From assembly GCA_014871385.1 (NCBI GenBank), contig CM026426.1:105125281-105189280 (forward strand): a DNA stretch of 64,000 nt. The letters run 5' to 3'. The notes under the pieces are model-generated. The model was given only the letters and a program-made list of their open reading frames with translations. It was not told the origin of the DNA and ran no database searches. The stretch comes from Ceratodon purpureus. Lineage: Eukaryota > Streptophyta > Bryopsida > Pseudoditrichales > Ditrichaceae. A program made the position numbers and the translations under genes. Every line of letters begins with the position of its first letter. The stretch's first letter is position 1. Positions 48,458 through 61,590 of this stretch are shown piece after piece.

Positions 48458-49288
48458 TGTACAATGCCCGCGACAAACCAAGACCCTAAACCCTAAACAG
48501 TTGTTGTCTAAGAATCCTCCCCTAACACAGAAAGTAACAAAACCTCAACCCTAACTTGCACTCTACACAACACTCATAGTCTACAGAACTACAAAGACAC
48601 TAACAAGACCTGTAACCCCAACACTCCATCAATACTACCGCAACAACAAATGATATTCCCTAAAAAACTACAAGGCGGAGAAGATAAGGCAAAACCAGGA
48701 ACTTTGAAACCGTTATTTACTCTAACCCTGAATACCCATCTCAGCAAGCACACCCTAAAGCAACACTCCTTCCCAAAAGACTAAGACCTAAACAATGACG
48801 CAAAGACACCTGAAACTCCGACAATAAACAACACCCTAAGCACAACACAAGCATCTCACAGAAACTCTCACCCTCAATATCTCTAACCCCCGTTTCTTCT
48901 ACTCCCTCAATCCCTCTATCCTTCAATCCCTCTAACCCTCCATCTGAACAAACAACAAAACAAATAAACCTCTTCACATAAACTCCCAAGTTTTAAGCAA
49001 ATTGCAAAATCCAAAAACACTACCGAGACAACATTGACACCAGTAAGACCAACGAGACCAGAGTGACTAGGAGGTGCGAGACGGTGACTACCGGCTACAA
49101 CAAGTATAACCAAATCTGGTCACCTAGAACCACCGGTCACATGTTTCCTGATAGGTCAATCTGAGCATGGGCGCAGGTGGATCACGGTCATGATATCGAC
49201 GGCTAGGATTATCCCAGAAAAGTACTACACTTACATACTAGCAGAAAAGTACTCCAGAAGTACTTCCAAATTTGCCCAAAGTGTACCC
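48458..49288. other. 5' flank of the zinc-finger gene and right subterminal region
   Basis: No gene. It contains CCCTAAACCCTAAAC near 48483 and, close to the end, AGAAAAGTACT twice (about 49212 and 49242), matching words at the left subterminal region. Confidence 0.5.
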
Positions 49289-49308
49289 GGTGTAGTGTGC
49301 TTCCACCC
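49289..49308 (-). repeat. Right terminal inverted repeat of the giant element
   Basis: The reverse complement reads GGGTGGAAGCACACTACACC. TATA follows at 49309-49312. Confidence 0.82.
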
Positions 49309-49312
49309 TATA

Positions 49313-52272
49313 AAGTGAACATAGAGCTTCAAATGATTGTTTTAAGAATGATGTATCATCTTATGTTTGATTAAATTCAAAAATAAATACCATCAAATAT
49401 TTTAATAAAGACTTGTATAAATCAATAAGAGAATTACGTAACCATGGCATCCATTACATAAAGACATTTTATCCATAAAAAATATAAAATTAATTTATTA
49501 CTCAAGCCCTCGACCATTACCAAAGACCCAATCCCTTTCCCCCAAGCCCCAATTGCTACCCCAAGCCCACTGGCCAGCTGAGCTCTTCTGCCTCATACCC
49601 CATGCCACTTGACTTGCCTCACACCTCATTCGTCATGTCCTATGGCATCCATATTCCATCCCTATGCTACATGCCCCATGCGGCAATCAAGATCTGTGAC
49701 TGTTCACAAAATCTAGTGAATGCACTCACCGTTCATTGTTCCTGGGTCCCTACCTCAGGCCATGAACGGTGGAGATGATTCAAAGGAGATCGACGGCCTC
49801 GATCGCCGTAGCCAAACCTTGATTTCGAGGCTAGCTAACGACAAGGCCATGCCAAAGCTCTCACGAAAGAGGGCTTCTTTGTACGTCTTCATCTGTTTGG
49901 GTCAAGCTACACATCTACCAAGTTGCTCATGCAACGGAAGAAAATTCTACATGCAGCTGCTAAATATAGGGATTACGGTAAACAGGATTAGGTTTAACTA
50001 TTTGTGTAACTTTTGGAGTTTGGGGTTTATAATGTGTCTAGTCCGTTGAGAAGACATCTCTATAGTCTCTATTGCTACGCTCAAATTGCATGCTTTGCGA
50101 TGACAATGTATAAGTGTTTTAGCAAAAGCTAGAAGCGATCAAGTGATAAAGTTGCTTGCTGGCGTCACCGGGCTAGGAGCTTATTAGAAAGTCCTATCAG
50201 TTCTAGTTTTCATCCAAATGTGGGAGGGCACCTACAGGTTTATAGATATCATGTATTATAACACCTCTCAAATTTGATGTACTTCTACAGATGTAATCTT
50301 TTAACTATAAAATATGAACTATGTAGACTTCATCATATGCAAATCATATTAATTAGCAAAAAAATGCCATGAGTTAATTTTCATTATTTATTAGTTAAAA
50401 TAAAATACCATACTTTGTATACAATTATACATCATTCATTTGCCTTCAAAATCATTCAATTTATTGTTTAACCCATAAAGTTCCTTCACTACGTTTCTCA
50501 AAAAAGCTCTTTAAAACTACCATTTCTAATGTAAAAATCATGAAAGACTAAAACACCATTATTTTTCAATTCTAATTGTGATATCTTCAACTACATTTTT
50601 GTAGTGAATAGCTCAAAAACTTTCATCATAATCATCCAAAGATATTAGAAGATTAAAGCAATTGAAATTCATAAACAAATTTTTTGACACAATTTTTAAC
50701 TAGGTTGACAGACTCCAACTTTTTATCCTTAGGATTTTTGCTGTATGGATTTAAAGGGTTTTGGTGCATGAAAAAGAAGACTAAGTTAGTTTATTGCATA
50801 AAAACAATTACACACAAAAGACAAATGAAGCATGTTGAATAAATTTTTTTATTAAATTAAATACACGAGAATATCAATTAATATTTCTTTCCTAGAATTC
50901 CATTATTTTTGGTACATTGCCCGAAACGGTGATGAAACTTTTAATTTTTGTGGAATGAACATTTTGTAGTAAAAGAAGTTTTTCTTGGAAATCTCAAAGA
51001 TGACAACATTAAGTATTTATAGGAAATATCTCAAAACTAACAATTGTATTTAGCATGGCTGCCCAAATTGTCTATCAAATACAATATTCCTCTTTCGAAA
51101 TCATAACTAATTTTTCAAATGTCTAAATAAAAATAAAATTAGATTTCCTCAAAGTTCTTGTTACGGCAGACATTCACCAAAAATCTCAAAAGAGTATATC
51201 TAAAATTGACATCACGAGTACAGGCTTGAACCTTAAAAAGCCCAAATGTGGATGATTGTCCTTCAGTTGAACTTTTTGAAAGATTGTTATAATTGTATTT
51301 ACCTTGCTTATGATGACACCACACTTTTCACATTGTCTAAAGTATTTTTGGCATTCACATTTATTCTAAATTTACAGGATCTTGGAGCATGTAATGAAAA
51401 TATATGAACTGAACTCTCCTGGGCTTTTCCGATTCCTTGTACTATTTTTAAATAAAATTTGCAATTTAGGTTGAAATATTATATGATTTTTGCAATTTAG
51501 TTTCTATCCTGTTAGATATAATTCATCTATTAAAGAATCTTCAACCTTCTATGTGACAATTACAATGAAGATAATTTTAGTAACAAATTGTAATTGTTAT
51601 CATTCGGTATGCTTGTAATAAGATGATTACTGTAACACCATAGCAGATTCGCCACTTAGCAAACAAATGTTTATTTTTCATGAAAAAATAAGGTTTGCCT
51701 CCTAAAACTAATTTTTTTAATTTTAGCAAAAACAAATCAGCAAAAATGACGTTAAATGACTTAGAAATATTAAAACATTGCAAAAAAATAATTTATTCTT
51801 CTTTAGTTTTTTATCTATATAACTTTTTAATTATTAGGTTTCATATTTGTAAATTATTTTTGTACTACGGTAATTTTAGTATTCCATATTCACAAAAATT
51901 CAAACCTTACAATGTGTAGAAATCAAGCTAATGAAACATATATTATCCTTTGTTTTTCTTTTGGTATTATTTATATTATTGTAAAGACAATACATTTTAA
52001 AGAATTTTAAAGTAAATAATGGATATAAAAGAAATATCACGTATATGAATTTAATTTACATGTGTTTAACACACAAATTATATTTCTACGTGAGTGTTTT
52101 ATTTATATGGTGAATTTATATGTTATAAATATGGAAAGTGAAATTCTTGAAGTTAAAAATATATGCAAATCGATTTCAAGATTAGTAACCTAAACATAGT
52201 CAAATTTAAAGTAGTTGAAAGTTCACATCTTATCTTTCCATCAAATTGTTAATAAGATACTTTTGACAGGCT
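49313..52272. other. AT-rich host sequence, probably dynein intron
   Basis: No convincing gene. A frame at 49720-50049 (starting MHSPFIVPGSLPQAMNGGDD) has no recognised domain, and its second half looks random. At about 50115-50235 a degenerate tRNA-like pattern (AAGTGATAAAGTTGCTTGCT, later AGTTCTAG) could be an old SINE; this is weak. Confidence 0.4.
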
Positions 52273-52470
52273 AAAGCTGGAGGTTGGGTATTCTTGGCAA
52301 ATTGCCAACTCATGACAAGTTGGCTTCCAAAATTAGAGAAGATTATTCAAACACTTGAAAAAAGCCATCCAAGCCCTGAATTTCGATTATGGCTTTCAAG
52401 TGTTCCAAATGATAAGTTTCCAATTGGAATTCTTCAGCGGAGTGTAAAAATGACCGCGGAGCCTCCAAAA
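52273..52470 (+). CDS. Axonemal-type dynein heavy chain, one exon
   Basis: After a GACAG acceptor the frame reads AKAGGWVFLANCQLMTSWLP, KLEKIIQTLEKSHPSPEFRL, WLSSVPNDKFPIGILQRSVK, MTAEPPK and then GTAAGT. This is the conserved C-terminal segment of dynein heavy chains (consensus GWVLLQNCHL, SWLP.LEK, FRLWLTS.P, FP..ILQ..IKMT.EPP). It is intact as far as read, 66 residues, both borders in phase 0. The gene moves microtubule motors, most likely in sperm flagella. Flanking exons were not found within the window, so introns must be several kilobases; a solitary pseudo-exon cannot be ruled out. It is the only host gene I can name. Confidence 0.85.
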
Positions 52471-52734
52471 GTAAGTCAAGTCTTTAATTTTTCTATTTTA
52501 GTTGGTTCTTGTATCCATTTCTAGCTCCACAAAGATAAATTATACTGTCAAGTTACCTCTAATTCTAAGCTGAAGAATACAATTTTTAATAAAACTGTCA
52601 GTGATCACAAATATCAGTAAGTTTGTTCTTTTGATCTCTTACTACATAAATCAAAGATGTTGAAATACACATATTGAATATTTCATTTTTTGGTACATTT
52701 CATATTGAACTAAATCCATTCTAATCTATTTTAA

Positions 52735-53663
52735 CCCCTAAGGGTTCTAGAAATCCAAAATGGCTCTCGGCTGTTTCGGGCAGCCTAAGTGAAGGGGTTA
52801 AAAGTAATATTTTTGCCTAAGAATTTTACTGGATGCTCCCTACACCGCAAGGTGTATGTGGTAAAAATTTCAAAGCCAAATTTCACTTTTAGAACCTTCA
52901 TCTAAAAATTTTAGATTTCAAGTCTAAAACGGGCAGTTTAAAATTAGGTTTTTTTCGAATTTTTTTTGGAAATGTGTTCATAACCAATTCACTACTCAAA
53001 ATCCAAAGTGGCCTATGTCAAAAAGTTTATCAATTTTACAAGGGCAGCCTCCAAATTTTACAAAAGCAACCTTTACAGTTTTTGGTAATTTTACGATTTT
53101 TTCTTTCAAAATTTGTCAAACTTTGAGATTTAGGAATTTGTCAAAAATTATTTTTTTCAATAATTCAAAAAATCATAAACGTAACTTTCAACCGTTCACT
53201 TTTTTTAAAAAACCAAACAAATTTAACGTTATTTAAGCTTTACCATATTGTGGTTTTTGTAACTCCTTCTAGAAAATAATTTGCATGAAGACCTAAAAAG
53301 CGTAATGAGACTCTAAAATTCTGCATGGAGGTGCCCAACTTAGTTACCTACATGGAAAAAAATATGATCAAAATGTTTGGGGTAACGATCATCAAGTCTC
53401 CCTTGGCACCATTTAGAGTATGCCTTTCACGCAAAGCCCCCCAAAAAAAAAACATTAAAATTCAAACATTATAATCTCACAAATGGTAAAGATCCAACCG
53501 TTGAAATCTGACACGGTATTAGTGCAGGTAGTTAGGTTTAAGATCTTACGGTTGAATGTACCAAAAAAGTAAAAAAATAAGAATCATACCCCAACTTCTA
53601 CAATATTGTTAAAAATCACATTTTTTGGTTTTGGAGGTCCGAAAACGGCTTGAACCTTTAGGG
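52735..53663. mobile_element. piggyBac-like non-autonomous element, TTAA sites
   Basis: TTAA at 52731-52734 and 53664-53667 flank ends CCCCTAAGGGTTC on the left and, inverted, CCCTAAAGGTTC on the right. TTAA duplication with CCC-starting ends is the piggyBac hallmark. No transposase inside; 929 bp. It lies in the presumed dynein intron. Confidence 0.68.
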
Positions 53664-53667
53664 TTAA

Positions 53668-54600
53668 ATTCAAATGTCAATATTACTTGTATACCATACT
53701 AACTAAGTCATTATTACACATTTCCAAGAATGTATTCATATAATGACAAGGAATGTTTTCAAAATGTATCTGTTGTGCTAGTAACAGTAACAAAATGTTG
53801 CAATAGAAGAATTATTCTTCACAATCTACAAATGTTTTCTTCAATTACAAGTCAAATTAAGTAATGGATATTGTATAGCTTTTTAATAATAAAAATATAT
53901 AATTTCTAGAATTTATATTTCATCTGTGCTTCTCGTTTTCAAAAATTGAATCAATAATTGCCAAGTCCTGTACAAAACATTCCATGTTTATGATCTATAT
54001 TACTGACACATGTGAAAGCATTATTGATTTAGCGAAGTATTATTATTCTTTCTTACTGAAATAGCCAAGAATTATTGATTTATTACTCCCATTGTATAAA
54101 TTAAATAGAAACATGAACTTAGAATGTAAAAGCTCAAAATACCACATTTTTAATATTAGGAAGTAGGCATTAAGAAGAAAAAATAAATTAAAAATAACAC
54201 ATTCTGAATACAAAACTTTGTTAGATATGCTAAAATCATTTTCATTTTTAAAGTTGAGAAATTGTATTTAAACCACAGTCTTTAAAATCACATTTGACAT
54301 TATTTCAAACATCTTACAAGGGAAATTTAGCCCTTAAAGATCCTTGGCTCTCTTTAATGAAAACACATTATTGATTTTAAAAAGCCATAGGCATAAATTA
54401 TGGAAAGTGGGATATGAAAATTTTAACCATATCATTTTGTAGTAAATTTCTTGTAAATCCCATAGATTTGAAGATAATAATCTATCCATATTTTTAAGAA
54501 TCTAAAATTGGTTGTAGGCGGATTGAAATTGAATTCATATGTGTGGTAAAAGAGATATTACAAAGTGGTTTTTTTATTTTTATTTTTTATTTTTATTTTT
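53668..54600. other. AT-rich interval
   Basis: No gene or repeat recognised, other than T-rich runs towards 54600. Confidence 0.5.
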
Positions 54601-54621
54601 TTTTATTTTTAAATTTTTTTG

Positions 54622-54668
<47 letters not shown>

Positions 54669-57600
54669 TTTTTGAAACAAGAGGGTGAAACCTCATAGTA
54701 TTAATGAAGAAACACAATCCGCGAAACCAAGAGAGACATGCCTCCCTAGCGAGAAAATATTTTTAACAGTTTTCAAAATAGACACCAGTTCAAAGGAACC
54801 ATCCAAAGATGAAGCTAATAGAACCGACCCGGCTTTGGCCGCGTCAAGTGCCACTTAACAGTGGCCTCACTCCAAACTCCCAAGGAGTTTTGCATCCAAA
54901 GTGTATCAAAGCAAAGAAGAAACCAAACAGCTTGGGCAGGGTAAAGATCAGTGAGAGTTTGTATACGAGACCATGCCGCACGGCCATGGTCCAAAAAATT
55001 CTCCCACAGAGCTTGCTCAATGCGAGTAGCTGGCCAAAGCTTCTGCTAGAAGCAGTAAGCATTCCTCAAGATCCAGCAGGTCCATAATGTTGAACCGCGG
55101 AAAAGAGACCAAAGGGTAGCGACCGGTTGGAGCTTGCGGGGGAGAGTGGATCCGAGAAGGCATCGTTGCCATGTAAACCTTGGCCACCCATCAGTGTCAC
55201 GAGGGATTAGAGCAATAAGGTAGAGCACACTACTAGCGAATTGCCATGCAGTTTGCGCTGCGGCACATGAGAAGAACCGATGAAGGATTGTCTCGTTAAG
55301 GGCGGCGGGGCAAACCTCACACATAGCCGAAGTCTGCGGGAAAATAAGAGAGGGCCACGAGTTCATCGCAACCGCGCAGTGATATATACTCCAGATAAAC
55401 GCAGCCTCCTTATGAGGCCGGGTCTTTGTCCACAACTCTTTCCACTGTGGCTGAAAGGTGGCCGGAAGGAGGCCGTGCCATTTGTCTAGTATGGACTTAG
55501 TGAGGCCAGTACGCGGGTGGAGAAGTTTCCGCCCTTTCTTGGCGGTGTACGAGAGAAGGGGGCCTTCAGCACCCCAACACCACCGTCCCGGGTCAAAAAT
55601 TAGCCTTGATATGATGCCGACGAAAAGAGGTGGATCTGTTCCGGGCCGGACCACGCGCACACGTTGCATGAAACCGTCAACGACTTCAGTGGTTGCGAGT
55701 GAAGCCTGGGTCCTGAGGTAATGGAACATTGTCTCTGCGCTGACTATGAAGCTCGGAAATCCCGCAGAGAATTCGAGATACATATGGCCTCTTTGGAGTT
55801 GCGGTTTGAAGGCGCGGGTGGTCTCAAAGATGACAAAGGGCAAATCATCCTCGAAGGTGTGGAATAATCTGAGGAATTCATTCCGCCTGGTTGTTTGGTG
55901 GGTGTATGTGAGCATGGCGCGCCACTGAGGGGGGAAAGACTGCTGCATGGTAAGGTAAGCGCGCCTTTCCTACGGTTGCAGTGTATAGCGTTGTATGACG
56001 ATCTCCCAGCTGAGGAACTCTGAGGTAGCGGAGTCCCATAGATCGCGTACGTGTGCAAGACGAGCTCGGAGGAGAAGCGCCGCACGTTCAGGTGAAAATC
56101 CAAAATTTTGCCCTATGAAGTGCGTGGACCACCAAAGCACTGTAGAAAGTACTTTGTCATCGTTCTTTGGGGCGACAAAGTCAAGAGCACCAACGATCTT
56201 GCGCCAAGCTTGCACAATGCGGTCGTAGACTCTGGATCCTCTGGTTGCTCGGAAGAGATGCAGCAAAATCCATCGGGCATCCGGTTGCCAGTTGCCCTTC
56301 TCCTAAGGCTTGAGGTGAAGCAGCCGGTATCGCAAAATGAGTTGCACGGGTGTATTACCAGCAGTGAGAGCTTTGAGCACCCATTTGGCGGCCAGAGCAT
56401 GAAGGGCTTCTTCGGAGTCGACTAGATTTAAACCCCCTATGGATTTGGGTGCACAGACGTCCACCCATCGGACCCTGGAGCGACTATTATGCATGGAGCC
56501 AGACCATAGGAAGTTGCGAAGCAAGACCCGAATCCGACGCATACACTGCAACGAGCCACCTCAAATGCCAATGAAGTACCACAGAGTGGACAGTAGAACT
56601 GAGTTGACGATAACTGCTTGTCCTGCGAGCGATAAGTGTATCGACGACCAGTAGCAAAGTTTACGAGTGATTTTAGCTTCCAGGAAGGAATCAACATTAG
56701 CCACCGTGAGGTCAATGCCGAAGGGTGTTCCAAGGACTTTGGCAAGGTGGCGCTCCATGGCTACTTGGCATCCCAAAGCGTCCAGCCAGTTTGGAGTGGC
56801 GAGAGGGGAGAACCAGAAAGCAACGCTCTTTGCCCAATTCAAAGGGCCCGGAGGCTTCGCCAAAGGAGTCCAACAGGAGCTTGATACGCTGCACATTAGC
56901 CGGCGTGCTCTGGAGCGCAAAATCAGTATCGTCTGCATATAGAAACATAAGGAGCTCCCCTGTTCGTGCCGGCAGCTGAATGCCTTCGAGCTCGCCAGCA
57001 CGAATGGCCGCTTTGGCAGCAAGGTTGAGCATTTCCCCAACAAATAGGAATAGATACGGGGCAAGTGGGCATCCTTGTCGGACGCCACGCTGCACCGCAA
57101 AAGGGGTTGACTCGCCTCCATTCAGGTTAACCGTAGCCTCTGCGTTGACAAACAAGACTTCCACCATGGCCATGAAGTGCTCAGGGACTCCAAAGGATTG
57201 CATGGTTCGAAATGGGGAAGGCAGCGACAACGTGTCGTAGGCTTTCTTGAAGTTGAGTTTCAAGAGAAGCAGGTCGTGAGCAGATTCACTTGCCCAAGTG
57301 ACGAGCTCATGATGGAGGAGAATGTTGTCCAAAATGTACCGAGTTGGGAGAAAGGCGGTTTGGTCGCTACTAATAATGTCGAACATGAGCGGTTGGAGTC
57401 TGCGTTGGAGAGCCTTGGCCATGATCTTGTACGAAGTGTTAAGCAGTGAAATTGGACGCCAATTGGAGAGGTCTTTGCAGTCTCCAGCTTTAAAGAGGAG
57501 GGCAATGAGACCCCTGTTCATGCCTTGAGGGAGGGCTCCATGCTGAAGGGAAGATTGAATCATTTGAGCAAACTCGGCACCTATCAAGGGCCAAAACTTG

Positions 57601-58384
57601 ACATAGAACTGAACATCTATACCATCAGGCCCGAGACTCTTCTCATTTGCCATGGCTTTGGCGGCGGACAGCAGCTGAGTTTCGGTGAGGGGTTGTGCTA
57701 AAGCATGGATAGCTTTGGCCGGAACTGGCGGTGGGGGATTGACAAGAACTCCTCCATTGCAATCTCCTGGGCCAACGAAGGCGTTGATCGGCGGTAGAGC
57801 TGGCCAAAGAAAGCCGCGGCTGTAGCTCCGAGCTCCGACGGGGCTGTGACTGAGAGCCCCTGCTCAGTGCAAAGGCTGGCGATAGCGGTTGAGGAGGAGC
57901 GCTCTTGGACAGCGCAAAAAATTCCGCACTCAGCATGTCTGCCTTAATACGCCAACGGATGCAAGCCCTGAGCCGTTTCCCCGCAACCTTTCGGGTGAGC
58001 AAGGATTGGAGGTTTTGGCAAACGGTGCCGTGCTCGGACTGCTTGGCTTCGTCGAGGGGGTCCTCATGGAGAGCCGCAGTAGCTGTTTCAAGGGTGGAGG
58101 GTAGAGAGAGTTCCTCCTCCTTAAAGCTGCGGGCCTTTCTTTTGCAAAAGGTTCGGTAAATGTGAGTCATCACCTTGAGCATGGAGAAGAAAGGCTTGGT
58201 AGCGCGTTGACGACGCCAAAGGCGTTCAATGTCTCCCCTGGTTGCTTCAAGCCACTAAGGATTTATTTTCTAGCGACTTTTTCGAACGCTCTCAGCTTCC
58301 AACTGAACACTTAGCTCGACGGGACAGTGGTCACTCCAGGCACTGTTGCCACGTATCAAGTAAGAGAGAAGCGAGCGGGCCGGG

Positions 58385-58880
58385 TCACCTGGTGGACTTT
58401 GTAAAGGGTGAGCCGTAGGGCAAGGGCGAAGCCCGGTCCGAGGCGTAGGGTGCTCCCATTGCGTGAGCCCTCCTGCGGGTGGCTCACCCTTCATAACCTC
58501 CGTTGGGAAAAATTGTAATCGGGGCAGCTTGTGGAAATCAATATTCAAGTTCTGTCATCCGAACATGAAAAGTAGGCTTCGTATCTATGGATGAGAAGCC
58601 TGGGAGACTCATAGGATCGTTCGCGGGTGGTGGCGAATTTGAATCTCGCTGGGACACGGCTCACTAAGCTGCCCGGTAGCAAGAAGAAAATTTTGCCCGT
58701 TCCCGAGCCCCGTGGGCTTTTTGCCGTGGCGGGTTTGTTGCCCCCACAAACCCGGGAGGCCAACCGCCGCAGGCGATATCGCGGCGGGAGGTCCCTTGGG
58801 ATGAGTGCAAAAAAAACCAAAAGAGGGTTATGGAAAAGATAAAAACGGTCGAGGCGTGCCAGAACCTGGGCGGAGTCACC
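58385..58880. mobile_element. Hairpin-rich insertion in the LINE endonuclease
   Basis: Unrelated to the LINE. It begins with an inverted repeat (AAGGGTGAGCC near 58405, GGCTCACCCTT near 58482). It contains CGGGTTTGT, seven bases, ACAAACCCG (58728-58752), a B-box-like TTTGAATCTCGC near 58640, and ends in an A-rich run near 58808-58820. It is possibly a SINE. Borders are approximate. Confidence 0.45.
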
Positions 58881-59164
58881 ATGATAGTTGTCCTAAGAGA
58901 ACCTCAAACTGGTTGGGGATTGGGGGTTGTCAGAGACTCGAAAATGGTGCTTCAGAGCTTGGAAGAGAATACGTTCACTAGTGGGGATGAGACGGCCGCA
59001 AGGGTTGGTTTTATCTTGGCTGACTTTAACCATGTTGAAATCACCCGCCAAGATCCAGCGGCATGTCATAGGTAATTGGGCAATCATCAGCTCCCATAAA
59101 ACGCAGCGGTCGCTCGATTGGTTGGTGGCATAGATGTTAGCTACATCCATTAGGAGCAGTTTGG

Positions 59165-59581
59165 GGTCTCCAACGGGCCTTTTCCATGCTTTCCGTGCCA
59201 AAGTTTTGGGCATGCCCGTGCACTTTACCTGCTGGCACCAACTGTGCCAGCAGGTCGCCAAATGCTGCCAGCAGTGACAGCAGTTGGCATTTGGGGGGTC
59301 CAGCCAATCGCTTCCCTTCTCCACCCCACCCCACCCCACCCCCCCATTGGACAATATAAGCAGTAATGACACTGTCACCGACCGTGTGCCCACTGCTATC
59401 ACCCCATTGGACAGTACCGGATCCTGTTGTCAGCGGATCCTCCTGTCAGCGAATCCTGCTGTCAGCGAGGCGAATTTTGTTGTCAGCGGGCAGGATATCG
59501 ACCAATGAGATTTCGAAGAGAAGTGTCAGCGGGCAGGAAGCTCACCTAATCCGGGCTGTCTTACAAGGCCCGTTGGAGACC
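59165..59581. mobile_element. Small TIR element (417 bp) in the LINE
   Basis: GGTCTCCAACGGGCCTT (59165-59181) and its perfect inverted copy (59565-59581). Inside: a perfect hairpin CCTGCTGGCAC-loop-GTGCCAGCAGG (59228-59254) and TGTCAGCG five times (about 59428-59545). No clear target duplication, no coding sequence. The ends resemble hAT-type small elements (CTCCAACGG), which is only a guess. Confidence 0.8.
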
Positions 59582-59945
59582 TGATTTTTCCCCTAATGAA
59601 TGTCGTCACCCGGAAGTCCTCGCATAATGATCCATTGAACTTGATTGCCCATTACTGTACCAGATTGGACAACAAGTTGGGAATATCGAGGGTGGATCAA
59701 AACTGAGACGCCTCCGCAGCTTGCGCCATTGTCCTGGTCGTCATGCTTATAACTAGGGCTAGCATCCTTGGTCCATGCTCTAGCTTGGAGCCAAAGAAGT
59801 TTCCTGAGAGATGCTGCTGCGGCCTGACAAAGTTTATGTTCTTGTAGCACAGGAATGTCAAGTGCGGGTATTGCCCTAATATAATGTTGGATCAGAGAAA
59901 TTGAGGCTTTATCGTTCAAGCCTCGAACGTTGAAGGAGAGAAGTT

Positions 59946-61590
59946 TTAATTGCATCTTGACACTCTTTGGGTGGAGGGTTTAGAAGTGCCCTCAGCGCTA
60001 GGTGAAGTCGAACTGCGACGGATGCCCCATGCATCAAAGCCGGGAGAGGAGGAAGGAAAGAGGGGGATTGAGGGGGAGGAGCCCTGGCTACGTGCAGAGG
60101 CTTTAGCTGCTCTCAGAGAGGAGCTGCCAATGGATGCTCCAGCGGGCAAAGAGGGGCTGGATTGCTTGGCCGTTAGAGAGCGAAGATGCTGAGCAACCCG
60201 TTCATTATCAAAATCCTTCGCTGATTTAAGGCGGAGGGGGCGTGGAGAATGAAGGGGAAGGGGCCGGGGAGGGAAGGATAGGAGGAGAGCCAGAACCACT
60301 GATCTGAACCTGGCCACCGGGAAAGCGAATGGGTGAGAATTGAGTCGCTTCAACATCTTGAAATGTATCTTTGGCGTCCAGTAGATCTTCTATCTTATCG
60401 TCAGAAACCGGGTTAAAGAATATCCACCCTTGCGGAGGTTGGAAGATGCCTAGCAATGCGAGAGGTCGTTCAGTCGGTTCCAAGCGTGTGTCAGGCGGTC
60501 TGCTGGAGGAAAGCTCCAGAGGTGGAGGCTGCGCGTGCGAGGGCACAAGACGCTCAGGACTCGGCTGTGTACCTGCTTGCACCGCTGATAACCATTTCTT
60601 GCCTTGCATGGCTTCCCGCAATGACGACCAAGTGGGATTAGCGGGCAGAGGAATTGGAGGTGGATCAGGTTTCGGAGCAGGGGGTGTCACAAGGTGCTCG
60701 ACACTGCTAGTGGGGAGAAGCTCAGCTTGATGGAGAAGATGAAGATTTTTTTGCAATTTTGGGTGGACATCCAAGTCCATGTCAACCATAATGGCCAAAA
60801 CTTCCTCATCTTCCGTGTCGAGGTAAATGGTTGGTGTACAGGTGGACAAGGTAACTGAAGAGGGTGCTTGAGGGACTTTCAGGAATAGGCTCAAGATGTG
60901 CAGTGGGAGAAACCCTGGGCAACACGATGCCGGGGGTGGGGGGAGCTCTTTTGGTGCAGCCTCAAGAGGAAAAGAGGGCGGCCTTTTCCATTCGTGTTCA
61001 AGGAGAGGCGCCATGTTTCGGGGTCGAGCAAAGGGTCCGGGCATGGCTACTTCGACCTCCATATCTTCAGGGCCTCTTTATACTTACAATCGAAAGGCCA
61101 AAGGCTGTATGATAAAAAAAATTTGAAGGTTGTGATTGGCTAGAATTAAGAAGCCATTGTATTTTGGCTTTAAACTAAGAAAATTCAGTCCAAGGGACAT
61201 AGAAGAAGAAAGTGAGGTGGCAAACACTTTTTTCCTACATGGCACCGAAATAGCTGGAAAAAGTTATTGGGCATTCGGCCTTTGGCTTTTGGGCATTTGG
61301 CTTGGACCTCCAAGTATAAAGAAGCCCTCAGGCTCAGAGGTAGAGGCTCTGCAAATGCGACGCTCCTCACTACATGCGAGCCTGACGTTTTTCACTGCCT
61401 CAAATAGCATAAAGTACGCCCTGGCGACAGTTTTTTCACGCTTCGACGTCGTTTGGGTTCGAGGCTGCCTTCCGCGGATTACTGAGTGCTCGAAGTCACA
61501 TAGGACAAGGTGTGCCCGATTAAACAATTGCACCATCGACCGGCGATGGGCTTCCCAGTGCACCATGATGTGCGATCTCGATTCTCCCAT
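59946..61590 (-). pseudogene. LINE ORF1 region
   Basis: 61590-61264 reads KREKTVARAYFMLFEAVKNV, which looks like an ORF1 nucleic-acid-binding start. 61062-60226 is Pro/Ser-rich with an acidic patch (YLDTEDEEVLAIMVDMDLD). 60356-59946 is basic. Broken into frames; no zinc knuckle seen. Confidence 0.5.

Larger units (their letters stand above)
54844..59960 (-). pseudogene. LINE ORF2: endonuclease, reverse transcriptase, zf-RVT
   Basis: The endonuclease start at 59955 reads MQLKLLSFNVRGLNDKAS and PVLQEHKL. Its middle (about 59160-58893) has VANIYATNQSSDRC and WILAGDFNMVKVSQDK. Its end (near 58330) has WSDHCPVEL. The linker is 58182-57643. The reverse transcriptase (57653-56712) has GPDGIDVQFY, LIALLFKAGDCKDLSNWRPI, LLNTSYKIMAK, SSDQTAFLPTRYI, VQRGVRQGCPLAPYLF and FLYADDT, but LNFKKAYD where the family usually has LDFEKAYD. 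The zf-RVT part (55948-55046) has CEVCPAALNETILHRFFSC. Four or more frame changes separate the pieces. Confidence 0.88.

Noticed and set aside
54620-54670. Poly-T as a simple microsatellite only
   Set aside because: It is followed directly by LINE 3' sequence on the minus strand and is better read as the LINE poly-A tail.
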